From NCBI GenBank assembly GCA_910575835.1, contig CAJTGB010000001.1, forward strand, positions 62,001-126,000: a stretch of DNA of 64,000 bases, given 5' to 3'. The position numbers and the translations under genes are program-made. Below the pieces are notes generated by a model. It was not told the origin of the DNA. It ran no database searches and saw only the letters and a program-made list of their open reading frames with translations. This DNA comes from Lachnospiraceae bacterium. Lineage in GTDB: Bacteria > Bacillota > Clostridia > Lachnospirales > Lachnospiraceae. Shown piece after piece: positions 44,219 to 52,930 of this stretch (the stretch's first letter is position 1; each line of letters begins with the position of its first letter).

Positions 44219-44301
44219 TTATCCCGAATATTTCTTCAGGAAATGCCTCTGTTACAGGCTTTCATTGAAGTATTCGGGATAATCTGACTTTCGGTATAAC
44301 C
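44219..44301. repeat. RIT right inverted end
   Basis: TTATCCCGAATATTTCTTC ... ATTCGGGATAAT ... CGGTATAACC. Mirrors the left end; related to the solo copies at 12668 and 32463. Confidence 0.85.
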
Positions 44302-44455
44302 GTTTGTATCGTGAATTCCTGATAACCAGGATGGTTTTACCTGTTCTGATTTTTACGGGGGCTTTGAATAAATCAGGGCCGCCGTAAAGCGAGAATAGCT
44401 ATTGTCTGAATTGCGTTAGCTTAAATGAAGCACATTATTCTTAACTTGCCGTACA

Positions 44456-44480
44456 CTTGTCAAGTTTCTTGCGTTATAAT
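44456..44480 (+). promoter_or_regulatory. Promoter region of the WYL gene
   Basis: A TATAAT box (44475-44480) is clear; ACTTGTCAAGT just upstream is palindromic and could be an operator, but a well-spaced -35 box is not obvious. Confidence 0.4.
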
Positions 44481-44499
44481 ATAGGCGGAGGTGTACGGT

Positions 44500-45399
44500 A
44501 TGCAGATGAACAGGTTGTTTCAAATTGTCTACTATTTATTGGAAAACGGAAAATCTTCGGCTCCTGAATTGGCAAAGAAATTTGAGGTTTCTACTCGGAC
44601 CATTTACAGAGATTTAGATACCATTAGCGCGGCAGGAATCCCGATTTATGCTACACAGGGAAAAGGCGGCGGTATCTCTTTGTTGGAAAATTATGTTTTG
44701 GACAAGTCTATATTTTCAGAAAAAGAGCAGGAACAAATATTGATTGCCTTACAGGGCATTGCATCCACAGAAGGTGAAAATGCGGATGAATTGCTATCTA
44801 AATTGTCAGCACTCTTTCAGATTAAATGGACGGATTGGATAGAAGTTGATTTTTCAGACTGGAATAAAAATAAGGCGGATCAGATATTTGCCGAGGTTAA
44901 AAAAGCGATTTTTGACAGAAGAATCATCACCTTTTCTTATTTTGGTAGCGACGGTCAGTATCTATCACGCTCTGTGAAACCGATTAAGTTGGTTTTCAAG
45001 GGTAAAGACTGGTATTTATATGGATTCTGTCTGTTAAGAAGTGACTACCGTTTTTTCAAGTTGACGCGCATACAAGACTTGGTAACTTCTGCCGAAACAT
45101 TCATAATGGACATGTCGGACTTACCAAAGGAAAAGATGAAAATGCCTCATTACAATAGCGTTTCTGTAACTTTGAAATTCTCCCCGCAGGTTGCCTTTCG
45201 CGTACATGACGAGTTTTCTGATGCCATTACAACAGACGAAGAAAATAATCTATATGTAACCGCAAATTTACCAGACCATGAGGTCATTTATCATTATCTG
45301 CTTACTTTTGGAGAGCATGTCGAGGTGCTTTCCCCGGCGCATATCCGGGATGGGATAAAAGAGAAAGTATGCTCCATTCTAAAAAAATATGAAACATGA
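44500..45399 (+). CDS. WYL-domain (YafY-type) transcriptional regulator
   Basis: 299 residues from ATG 44500 (GGAGG eight bases upstream). N-terminal helix-turn-helix (LFQIVYYLLENGKSSAPELA, KKFEVSTRTIYRDLDTISAA), then a WYL domain (about 135-215, with ITFSYFGSDGQYLSRSVKPI and WYLYGFC) and a C-terminal extension (WCX-like, HIRDGIKEKV). WYL domains sense small ligands or nucleic acids. No obvious target operon beside it. Confidence 0.9.
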   Translation: MQMNRLFQIVYYLLENGKSSAPELAKKFEVSTRTIYRDLDTISAAGIPIYATQGKGGGISLLENYVLDKSIFSEKEQEQILIALQGIASTEGENADELLSKLSALFQIKWTDWIEVDFSDWNKNKADQIFAEVKKAIFDRRIITFSYFGSDGQYLSRSVKPIKLVFKGKDWYLYGFCLLRSDYRFFKLTRIQDLVTSAETFIMDMSDLPKEKMKMPHYNSVSVTLKFSPQVAFRVHDEFSDAITTDEENNLYVTANLPDHEVIYHYLLTFGEHVEVLSPAHIRDGIKEKVCSILKKYET

Positions 45400-45507
45400 C
45401 ACAGGATTTCAGGTTTTGTTTGTTATACTTGTTTTAGAAACAGAAAACTTTTGGTATTCAATCAAAATAAAAGAATGAATACCTGCATTGACGGAGGAGG
45501 TGATAAC

Positions 45508-46013
45508 ATGGGAAATTAGCTGTATTTGATATATCTGAATCGGGCGGTAAAATTGCAGAAAAACTGCTTATGCTGTTAAATACCCGTCAGAGGCAGGAGT
45601 TAGTAAATTATCTTCTTGCTTTAAAAGGGCAACAGAATAATCCGGCTGATATCCCATGTGATATTCCCGATACTTATAGGGTGCAGGGAGCCATTGAGGA
45701 ACCTTTTACAGAGATCCGCATGGGGGATTTATATTTCTGCCAGGAGCAGCGGCTTGTATGTATTGGCGAGCAGATAATTGAATTAACTGCTAAGGAATTT
45801 GACATCCTTGCTTTGCTAATTACACACCCGAAGCGGGTATTTACCTATGAGCTGATTATGGAATTGGTTTGGAATGAGGATCATTCGTATTACTCTCGCA
45901 AGGCAGTCAATAACCATGTAAGCAATCTGCGGAAGAAGTTGAAAATTACGCCGGATTCCCCGGACTACATCAAAAGCGTTGTTGGCGTTGGTTATAAATT
46001 TGAAGTGCCGTAA
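45508..46013 (+). pseudogene. OmpR-type DNA-binding domain protein, start frameshifted
   Basis: ATG at 45508 follows AGGAGGTGATAAC but hits TAG after three codons. Adding one A to GGGAAATTAG gives GKLAVFDISESGGKIAEKLL joined to the open frame from 45570. The remaining 148 residues are a winged-helix Trans_reg_C domain (IIELTAKEFDILALLITHPK, NNHVSNLRKKLKI, VGVGYKFEVP) without a receiver. A shorter product from ATG 45570 is possible. Its last 22 codons recur at 32290-32358. Confidence 0.65.
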
Positions 46014-46092
46014 TATGACTATGGAATCAGATGACAGTTGGATACATCTAAGGTGTGGCTGCTATATCTATCTGTTTCGCTTAATGTGAGGA

Positions 46093-46124
46093 ATCGTCAA
46101 GATTAGGAATGCGTTGTCTTGACG
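46093..46124 (+). terminator. Hairpin between regulator genes
   Basis: AATCGTCAAGA and TCTTGACGATT pair around a 12-base loop, followed by ATCTATC; weak T run. Confidence 0.45.
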
Positions 46125-46206
46125 ATTATCTATCATTATGCTGATAATGTAACAGCGTTTTGGTACATAATAAAGATAGATAGTTTGGGCAGGAAGGAGC
46201 AATGCA

Positions 46207-46863
46207 ATGAATGAAAAAATTTTAGTGGTGGATGACGAAAAAGGGTTGGCAGATTTGGTTGAAGTCTATCTGAAAAACGATGGATATACCGTTTATAAAT
46301 TTTACAATGGTACGGATACGTTAAGGTGCATTGAGTCTACCCACTTGGATTTAGCCATATTAGATATTATGCTCCCGGATATTGATGGCTTTCAAATTTG
46401 CCAGAAAATCCGGGAGAAATTTTATTTTCCTGTGATTATGCTGACAGCAAAAGTAGAAGATGGGGATAAAATCATGGGGCTGTCCGTTGCGGATGACTAT
46501 ATCACGAAGCCGTTCAACCCATTGGAAGTGGTTGCCCGCGTGAAAGCGCAGTTAAGGCAGTATATGAGATACAGACAGCCGCAGATCAAGCAGGAGGATG
46601 AATGCAGCGAATATGATATAAGAGGAATGACAATCAGTAAGAAAAGCCATAAATGTATCTTGTTTGGAAAAGAGCTTCAGCTGACGCCGACAGAGTTTTC
46701 AATTCTCTGGTATCTGTGTGAAAATCAGGGGAAGGTTGTCTCAACGGAGGAATTATTTGAAGTGGTATGGGGAGAAAAAACTGTGTGGGGAGTGGGATAT
46801 ACCATTGAAATCTTGGACAAAACCAGAGAAGAAATAGTAGAGATACAGGCTGCTCTATGGTAA
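46207..46863 (+). pseudogene. VanR-like response regulator with damaged receiver loop and DNA-binding domain
   Basis: Receiver is VanR-like (Asp53 in LDIMLPD, Lys101 in TKPFNPL) but reads GLSVADDY where the family has a Gly between (GADDY). The winged helix begins normally (LQLTPTEFSILWYLCENQGK, VVSTEELFEVVWGEK) then jumps to TVWGVGYTIE, skipping roughly 35 residues that include the recognition helix; an unrelated tail follows (LDKTREEIVEIQAALW). No kinase gene is next to it. It is probably unable to bind DNA. Confidence 0.75.
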
Positions 46864-46941
46864 AATGAACTTTCAACAGTTAAGGCTTGTGAAGATCCGG
46901 TCAAAAATAGGGAACCACCACAGTTTGGAAGGAGAATTTGC

Positions 46942-47406
46942 ATGAAACACGTATGTATGCTTATATCTGTGGCTGATATTAACGCCGCAAGAAAATTTTA
47001 TGAGGATCTGTTTGGATTAGAGGTGTTTCAGGATTACGGTAAGAACATCGCCTTTACCTGCGGCCTGGCACTGCAGCAGGATTTTGACTGGCTTGTGAAT
47101 CTGCCGAAAGAAAAGATATTAAAGAAATCTAACAATGCGGAAATCGTCTTTGAGGAACAGGACTTTGACGGTTTTCTAAACAAGCTGAAAGAATACCCGG
47201 ACATCGAATATCTGGGAGAAGTGATCGAACATAGCTGGGGCCAGCGGGTGATCCGGTTTTACGATTTGGATGGCCATATCATTGAGGTCGGCGAGGATAT
47301 GAAAATGGTGATAAAGCGCTTTCTTGCTTCCGGCATGACCATGGAAGAAGTTTCTGTGAAAATGGATGCTTCCGTTGAGGATTTAACAAAGCTTCTGAAT
47401 AGCTAA
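46942..47406 (+). CDS. VOC (glyoxalase/bleomycin-resistance) family protein
   Basis: 154 residues. MKHVCMLISVADINAARKFY then EDLFGLEVFQDYG is a standard VOC half-module; the second half has YLGEVIEHSWGQRVIRFYDL, DGHIIEVGEDM. The C-terminal extension (FLASGMTMEEVSVKMDASVE) is found in a clostridial subgroup. Metal-dependent; substrate unknown. ATG 46942 follows GAAGGAGA. Confidence 0.85.
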   Translation: MKHVCMLISVADINAARKFYEDLFGLEVFQDYGKNIAFTCGLALQQDFDWLVNLPKEKILKKSNNAEIVFEEQDFDGFLNKLKEYPDIEYLGEVIEHSWGQRVIRFYDLDGHIIEVGEDMKMVIKRFLASGMTMEEVSVKMDASVEDLTKLLNS

Positions 47407-47450
47407 TACATGATGGACGAATAAACAAATCGGAGATTGTAGGAATGAAC
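47401..47450 (+). repeat. Intergenic repeat R1
   Basis: AGCTAATAC-ATGATGGAC-GAATAAACAAATCGG-AGATTGTAGGAATGAAC. Similar units lie at 49123-49170 (R2) and 52025-52067 (R3). Confidence 0.7.
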
Positions 47451-48186
47451 ATGAAAGTGATTATTAAGAAGAAAATGGAAGAATTATTATCAAAGGAATT
47501 TTATTACAGTCCGGATGAACTAAATGGAAAATCAACGGTGTATACTGTTAACTTCAATGCAAAACCACCATATATTAAAATACTAGCCTATAGAAATTGT
47601 GTTGTGGTTTGTACCTCAGAGAATCTGCGTTATAAAGTTCAAGAACTTTTACAAAGCAAGAATAGAGATGAAATATTTGAACTTCCTTTGGTTTATGGGC
47701 AGACAATACATTATGTTCCTAATGATAACTATACAGAAGAGGCATTGATTTCATTGGATTGTAAGTGCGAGTATCTTTTTGGCAGAGATATTTTCCCTTA
47801 CTGGATTGACTGGTTTTGAAAATTCCTTAGCATTTGATGAAAATGGTTCTACATCAACAAAAGGTGTTTATATTGCAAAGGACAATAATAAAATTATTGG
47901 AGTAGCAGGCGCCGCAGAATCATCAACAGATGGTGTATGGGAAATAGGTATAGATGTTATGGAAGAATATAGAAATGCCAGATTGGGAACGTATTTAGTG
48001 AGGGGATTGACAAAAGAATTACTGGCACGAAATATTATTCCATTCTATTCTGCTTCTATAACGAATATTGGTTCGCAGATGGTAGCAAGTAGGTGTGACT
48101 ATATACCGTTATGGGTTGATACATTTGGAACTATTCTTGATGGGAGTTCAGTATACAATGATATGATTAAAGGTTTATCATTGTAA
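47445..48186 (+). pseudogene. GNAT-family acetyltransferase, frameshifted in the middle
   Basis: The first frame gives 124 residues ending CEYLFGRDIF then out-of-frame PYWIDWF; the second continues LTGLTGFENSLAFDENGSTS, YIAKDNNKIIGVAGAAESST, WEIGIDVMEEYRNARLGTYL (acetyl-CoA loop). One extra C in the CCC at 47795-47797 (or two lost bases) explains the break. Without it the protein would be about 246 residues. Confidence 0.75.
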
Positions 48187-48202
48187 TTTGCTGAATGAAA
48201 AC

Positions 48203-48484
48203 TTCCAGTTTGTCAAGTTCTTTCAAACCTTTCTTAACCCCTTTAGTTAAGAGACATCATTTACAAAAACTCTTATGGAAGTTTTGTAACCAGGTAGTTT
48301 AAGCCAATGGAGGAAACGTATATGAACTGAAAATTATCAGTTTAGTAACAAAAACGCAGGGGTTAATAAAAAACCGTGAAATGGCCGCTCATGTAAAAGA
48401 GAAGGGTCTTGCAGACTATGTAACGCAGGTAGATATTGCCGTGCAAAATTTCTTAAAGAAGGAGCTGTTTGCCCTTGCACCGGA
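48203..48484 (+). repeat. Long repeat L1 (leader and start of the phosphatase gene)
   Basis: TTCCAGTTTGTCAAGTTCT through GTTAAGAGACATC and GGAAGTTTTGTAACCAGGTAG into the phosphatase gene; repeated at 51737-52018 with about 10 percent differences. Confidence 0.75.
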
Positions 48485-49070
48485 TATTCAGTTTCTCGGA
48501 GAAGAAACCGGATTGCAGGAAATAAAAGGCGGATCGCTTTTGATCTTAGACCCGGTTGACGGGACTACCAACCTTATGCACGACTATCAGCACAGCGTTG
48601 TATCTTTAGCGCTTTGCCGCCAGGGAGAAATTGTTATGGGAATCGTATATGACCCCTTCCATGAAGAAGTGTTTTCAACGATTAAGGGAGAAGGCAGCTT
48701 CCTAAATGGACAGCCCATACATGTATCAACCGCAGAAAAACTATCCGACACGATGATCGGGCTGGGAACAGCAAAAAGAGAGCTGGCTGATGATAACTTT
48801 GCCCGGTTCCGCAGAGTGTTCGGCCAGTGCCAGGATGTCCGCAGGATTGGGTCTGCCGCTCTGGAACTGGCATATACCGCCCGCGGCAGACAAGGTGGCT
48901 ATTTCGAGATATATCTGAATCCCTGGGATTATGCTGCCGGTATGCTGTTGATTCAGGAGGCAGGCGGTCAAGTGACTGATTTTGCGGGAAAACCGCTTGA
49001 TCCGAGAAAAGGCGGCAGCGTTGTAGGAACAAACGGATATATTCATACAGAACTGCTAAATCTGCTGTGA
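48381..49070 (+). CDS. Inositol monophosphatase family protein, start region damaged
   Basis: Mg-dependent phosphatase. Motifs: FLGEETGLQE, ILDPVDGTTNLMHDY (metal-binding DPxDGT), and NPWDYAAGMLLIQEAGG. The original start at 48322 (behind GGAGGAAACG) is out of frame: ATG AAC TGA. Comparison with copy 2 suggests loss of seven bases there. Translation would now have to begin at ATG 48381, losing about 20 residues of helix 1. Might be partly active; more likely decaying. Confidence 0.75.
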   Translation: MAAHVKEKGLADYVTQVDIAVQNFLKKELFALAPDIQFLGEETGLQEIKGGSLLILDPVDGTTNLMHDYQHSVVSLALCRQGEIVMGIVYDPFHEEVFSTIKGEGSFLNGQPIHVSTAEKLSDTMIGLGTAKRELADDNFARFRRVFGQCQDVRRIGSAALELAYTARGRQGGYFEIYLNPWDYAAGMLLIQEAGGQVTDFAGKPLDPRKGGSVVGTNGYIHTELLNLL

Positions 49071-49122
49071 GCCGTGTGTTTCCTTTTTGGACATTGATGA
49101 GAATATAGCAATGCTTTTGAAC

Positions 49123-49170
49123 AGCTAATACCTTGTGGACAAATAAAAAAACTGGAATTTGTAGGAATAG
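49123..49170 (+). repeat. Intergenic repeat R2
   Basis: AGCTAATAC-CTTGTGGAC-AAATAAAAAAACTGG-AATTTGTAGGAATAG, about 55 bases after the phosphatase stop. Confidence 0.65.
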
Positions 49171-49319
49171 ATATTCTGGAAAATATAGTGAAAACTGCGC
49201 ATTTGTGGGGATGATACGAATCGTGTCACACATGTGAAAGAGCGATTCTTTCGTCATTTTACGTTTTTTGATAAGGTGAAACTGTCGAAAAGACAAACCA
49301 ATTATAGAAAGGACGTAGA

Positions 49320-49979
49320 ATGATGAAAAAAAGTGGAAAACAGGTTTTATTATTTGGAGGAATACTTATTGTAGCGTTTACAGTATGGACAGCTTTGATC
49401 CAGATGGTAGACGTGCAGCCGCTGGGTCAAAACGGAACCAATATTGGATTTGCAACATTCAATTGCTGGTTTCATCGTTTGGCAGGTGTCAATATGACAA
49501 TTTATACGATTACCGATTGGATGGGACTTATTCCTTTAGTTGTATGCCTGATTTTTGCAGGTATTGGAGTGGTTCAGTTAATAAAGAGAAGAAGTCTCTT
49601 CAAAGTGGATCCAGATATCATTATCCTTGGAGTTTACTATGTTGTCGTGATACTGGCATATTTGATTTTTGAAATGATCTCAATCAATTACAGACCGATT
49701 TTAATCAATGGAGTTATGGAGGCTTCTTATCCTTCTTCAACGACATTACTGGTATTGTGTGTGATGCCGACTTTGATTGAACAGATTCAGCGTAGACTGT
49801 CAAGCATTGCAATGAAAAGAATCGTTACGATTCTGGCAATCGCTTTTTCGGCATTCATGGTTATCAGCAGATTGATTTCCGGAGTACATTGGGTTACGGA
49901 TATTGTGGGCGGCGTATTGTTAAGTGCCGGATTATTTACTGTCTATAAGGCGGTAGTTATGCTGTCAATAAAAAAATGA
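49320..49979 (+). CDS. PAP2-family phosphatase-like membrane protein
   Basis: 219 residues, six helices. PAP2 motifs: INYRPILING (motif 1 area), EASYPSSTTLLVL (motif 2, with Thr where His is usual), and ISRLISGVHWVTDIVGG (motif 3, SR-x5-H-x3-D). Likely acts on undecaprenyl or phosphatidyl phosphates outside the membrane, if active. ATG 49320 follows AGAAAGGAC. Confidence 0.8.
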   Translation: MMKKSGKQVLLFGGILIVAFTVWTALIQMVDVQPLGQNGTNIGFATFNCWFHRLAGVNMTIYTITDWMGLIPLVVCLIFAGIGVVQLIKRRSLFKVDPDIIILGVYYVVVILAYLIFEMISINYRPILINGVMEASYPSSTTLLVLCVMPTLIEQIQRRLSSIAMKRIVTILAIAFSAFMVISRLISGVHWVTDIVGGVLLSAGLFTVYKAVVMLSIKK

Positions 49980-50001
49980 AATAAAAAAGGGGGTGCAGGA
50001 A

Positions 50002-50619
50002 GTGGAATTCCATGAAAAGCTTCAGGAATTAAGAAAGAGCCGAGGTTTGACACAAGAAGAGCTGGCCGAGGCTTTATTTGTCTCCAGAACTGCAATTTCA
50101 AAATGGGAATCTGGAAGAGGGTATCCAAGCATAGATTCATTAAAGGAAATATCCAGATATTTCTCTGTGTCTATTGATGAGTTGTTATCTGGAGATCAGT
50201 TGGTTTTGATTGCGGAAAAAGAAAACAAGTCAAACCTAGGCGGTCTATGTGACTTGTTATTTGGATTTGCCGATTTGCTTTCTTTGATGCTTATTTTTCT
50301 TCCATTGTATCCCAAACCGGTTGGCGGATATATCTATTCGGTCAATCTTATTGAGTATGTAGATAAAGAAATTTGGGTTTGTACGACATATTGGGGTCTT
50401 TTTATCGCATTAACGATTGTTGGAATTGTGAAGATTTTAATGGTCAATTTCAAATTTGAAAAGGGAAAAAAGGCGATTACTTTTTTATCTGTTGGGCTTA
50501 GTATTATTACTGTTTTGTTTTTGTCGATTGCGAGAGAAGCATATGCAGTAACAGTGGCTTTTCTGTTGTTACTTATAAAAGGGGGGCTGCTTTATAAACG
50601 AGCCGCAGCAGGCCGATAA
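50002..50619 (+). CDS. XRE regulator with membrane tail
   Basis: Helix-turn-helix in residues 5-60 (KLQELRKSRGLTQEELAEAL, FVSRTAISKWESGRGYPSID), then four hydrophobic helices. This layout is common in clostridia and suggests a membrane-tethered regulator. GTG 50002 is preferred because AAGGGGG lies upstream at a good distance. It follows the PAP2 gene by 22 bases, so they may be co-transcribed. Confidence 0.85.
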   Translation: MEFHEKLQELRKSRGLTQEELAEALFVSRTAISKWESGRGYPSIDSLKEISRYFSVSIDELLSGDQLVLIAEKENKSNLGGLCDLLFGFADLLSLMLIFLPLYPKPVGGYIYSVNLIEYVDKEIWVCTTYWGLFIALTIVGIVKILMVNFKFEKGKKAITFLSVGLSIITVLFLSIAREAYAVTVAFLLLLIKGGLLYKRAAAGR

Positions 50620-50696
50620 GAGGTTGGGCCATACAACTTCCTGTTTGTCAGAGAGTAACGCAACAGAAAAGTAAATGGAAATTTATGGAGGATACG

Positions 50697-51176
50697 ATGC
50701 TTGAAAATATACCATCTCATTCAACTATGACGGAATTGCTTGGACAATCCTTGCTCGAAGTTTGGCAAGCATTATGTTTGGCTATTGATAAAAAATACGA
50801 TATGGATCGAGTATGGAATACTGGTGGTAAGCAATGGGATTACGAGTATAAATATCGCAGAGGCGGTAAAACACTTTGCTGCCTATACGCTAAAAGTAAT
50901 TGCATTGGATTCATGATTATCTTTGGAAAAGATGAAAGAATAAAATTTGAAGATATAAGGGGTACTCTTTCTGACGCCGTTTGCAGGCAATATGATGAGG
51001 CAAAAACCTATCGTGACGGAAAATGGGTCATGTTTGAACCGACCAATACGGCTGATTTTGATGAATTTGCGCCACAGCCTGGCAGGCCATCGCGCAGCGA
51101 TTTTGTTCAATCGGGATTTTTGAAACATTCATTAAAGCAGAGGAGGATAAAATGCCATACACATTTCAATCAGTGA
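50697..51176 (+). CDS. DUF3788-like protein with altered C-terminus
   Basis: 159 residues from ATG 50697 (GGAGG five bases before). The core (WNTGGKQWDYEYKYRRGGKT, then MIIFGKDERIKFED and YRDGKWVMFEPTNTADFDE) fits DUF3788. The last ~30 residues (SGFLKHSLKQRRIKCHTHFN) overlap the next gene and look unnatural, which may mean a frameshift near 51080. Confidence 0.6.
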   Translation: MLENIPSHSTMTELLGQSLLEVWQALCLAIDKKYDMDRVWNTGGKQWDYEYKYRRGGKTLCCLYAKSNCIGFMIIFGKDERIKFEDIRGTLSDAVCRQYDEAKTYRDGKWVMFEPTNTADFDEFAPQPGRPSRSDFVQSGFLKHSLKQRRIKCHTHFNQ

Positions 51177-51625
51177 AAGACACGGAAAAATTAACAGATA
51201 GCAGTAAACTATATAATTTTATTGAAGGCTTTGCAGATTATAAAAATCAGTTTTCTCTTATATACGGTAAAATTAAAGCGTTATTTGGTCAACCAATCTA
51301 TGAGACAGAAAATTTGGGAAATCTTTTTTTATATCGCATTTTAACGACATCGGATGAAGGGGAAGAAATCCACTTAGAGATTTACTGTACAGGCTCAGGT
51401 CCCGCAGTTGGCGGTATGCAGGATGAAAAATCCAGAAAAGCGGCAAAGGCTTTAGTAGATTATGTCTGGCAGGCCGAACCGGTTAACTACACACATAAAG
51501 CTTACTATTTCGACGGACCTACAGTTCTTGAATTCGGAATCAAAAATGGCTCTCCTTATTATAACGAAACGGAGTTAAGACTTTCGGAAAAAGAATTTAC
51601 GGAACTGTATACACATTTATCGTAA
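51152..51625 (+). CDS. Protein of unknown function
   Basis: 157 residues, acidic and soluble (MPYTFQSVKDTEKLTDSSKL). Sequence such as YGKIKALFGQPIYETENLGN and EIYCTGSGPAVGGMQDEKSR looks like a real protein and a GGAGG site precedes ATG 51152, but I do not recognise a family. Probably co-expressed with the DUF3788-like gene. Confidence 0.65.
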   Translation: MPYTFQSVKDTEKLTDSSKLYNFIEGFADYKNQFSLIYGKIKALFGQPIYETENLGNLFLYRILTTSDEGEEIHLEIYCTGSGPAVGGMQDEKSRKAAKALVDYVWQAEPVNYTHKAYYFDGPTVLEFGIKNGSPYYNETELRLSEKEFTELYTHLS

Positions 51626-51736
51626 AACCTCAAAATATGTATCCTTCTCCTTTGTTTTTGCCTTTATGAAAGTTCATAACATGAGGGAAAAGGATATAAT
51701 AGTTAATAAGTGCTATAAATTAGGTCTTATCATAAT
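51626..51736. other. Short gene-free stretch
   Basis: Contains a loose inverted pair (TATCCTT ... AAAGGATA, 51639-51700) which may be a terminator for the preceding gene. Confidence 0.35.
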
Positions 51737-52018
51737 TCCAGTTTGTCAAGTTCTCTCAAACCTTAACTCCTTTAGTTAAGAGACATCGTTTGCAATAGAT
51801 CTATGGAAGTTTTGTAACCAGGTAGTTGAAGCCAATGGAGGAAACATATATGGGTATTCAGAAAAATATCAGCTTAGTAACAAAGGCGCAGGAGTTCATA
51901 AAGAACCGTGAATGACCGCTCATGTAGAAGAGAAGGGCCTTGCAGACTATGTAACGCAGGTAGATATTGCCGTGCAAAATTTCTTAAAGAAGGAGCTGCT
52001 TGCCCTTGCACCAGACAT
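51737..52018 (+). repeat. Long repeat L2 with truncated phosphatase copy
   Basis: Same leader as L1, then ATG 51850 GIQKNISLVTKAQEFIKNRE and a stop caused by a lost base at the GAATGACC site. In other frames the phosphatase continues to LLALAP and then breaks off at 52016, joining R3. About 640 bases of the gene are missing compared with copy 1. Confidence 0.75.
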
Positions 52019-52024
52019 ATAAAC

Positions 52025-52067
52025 AGTTAATACGTGAGGGACGAATAAACAAATCGGAATTTGTGGA
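52025..52067 (+). repeat. Intergenic repeat R3
   Basis: AGTTAATAC-GTGAGGGAC-GAATAAACAAATCGG-AATTTGTGG; third copy of the R1/R2 unit. Confidence 0.65.
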
Positions 52068-52235
52068 GAGATTTCCTGAACTTTCCTTATTTTTCAAGGC
52101 TCGCAGAGCCTTATATGATGAAATGATATGTATTTTCCCTTATTTTTGCCCTTGTGAGATAATCGTGAGGGAAATAAGGGAAATTTCAATTTAGTCGTTG
52201 CCCGCTACTTTATCGAGAAGTCTTGCGGAGCTCCG

Positions 52236-52864
52236 TTTAATGTTAGTGTAACAGATGTGGAGACGATTATATCAAAAATCATAGCAATCCCCATAGATGA
52301 CGGTGTTTCATTTCACATTAAAAGAATATCGGAAATTATGGAAGAAGCAGATTATCCGAGAGTACGAGTAAGTATGGAAACTAAGCTTGATGGTGTCATT
52401 ACACCATTAAAGATAGATATTTCCACAGGGGATGTAATTACACCAAGAGAAATAAGGTATAGATTTAACCTTATGCTTGAAGATCGTACAATTGAAGTGT
52501 GGGCTTATAATCTTGAGACGGTATTGGCTGAGAAACTGGAAACTGTTATCAGCCGAAATGTTACGAATACACGAATGAGAGATTTTTATGATATTTATAT
52601 CCTGCAAAAATTGTATGGACAACAACTCAAAAAAGAAATACTATGGAATGCACTTGTAGCGACAGCCGGGAAACGTGGAACATTGGAGCAGATAAAATCT
52701 GGAATATAAGAGAAATATTTGATGAAGTTGAATCAAGTCTGGTTATGGAAAAGTTGTGGGAAACATATCAAAAAAATTATTCTTATGCTGCTGATATTTC
52801 ATGGCATATAGTCATGGAGTCTGTTCGATATTTATATCAAACTGGATGTTCGTCGAATTCTTGA
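52236..52864 (+). pseudogene. AbiEii remnant (5'-truncated, frameshifted)
   Basis: From NVSVTDVETIISKIIAIPID to the end it follows the toxin at 3242-4099 almost codon for codon (KIDISTGDVITPREIRYRFN, TRMRDFYDIYILQKLYGQQ). The first ~85 codons are missing, and a one-base change near 52700 moves the C-terminal part (FDEVESSLVMEKLWETYQKN) to another frame. The last residues also differ. It lies 66 bases before a response-regulator gene. Confidence 0.85.
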
Positions 52865-52930
52865 AATAAACATACTCTCTCCAACAAAAATTCAAGAAAA
52901 AATGCTAATCTATAATATGGAGGTGAAGTA

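Larger units (their letters stand above)
40668..44301 (-). mobile_element. RIT element (recombinases in trio)
   Basis: Three overlapping tyrosine recombinase genes lie between inverted ends. Left end 40668-40750 and right end 44219-44301 are near-perfect reverse complements of about 83 bases, each itself containing an inverted TTATCCCGAATA ... TATTCGGGATAA pair, with a further half-site just inside (40807-40817 and 44146-44156). This is the layout of RIT elements described in several bacterial phyla. No cargo genes are present. Confidence 0.85.

Noticed and set aside
48682-49296. 204-codon minus-strand frame opposite the phosphatase gene
   Set aside because: Antisense of a recognisable inositol-phosphatase-family gene; Cys/Arg/Pro-rich nonsense-like sequence.
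47401-52067. True integron
   Set aside because: No integron integrase with its extra motif is present, and the R units do not show the paired core sites of attC.
52000-52194. 64-codon open frame after the phosphatase fragment
   Set aside because: It crosses the deletion junction and the R3 repeat; no ribosome site and no domain.
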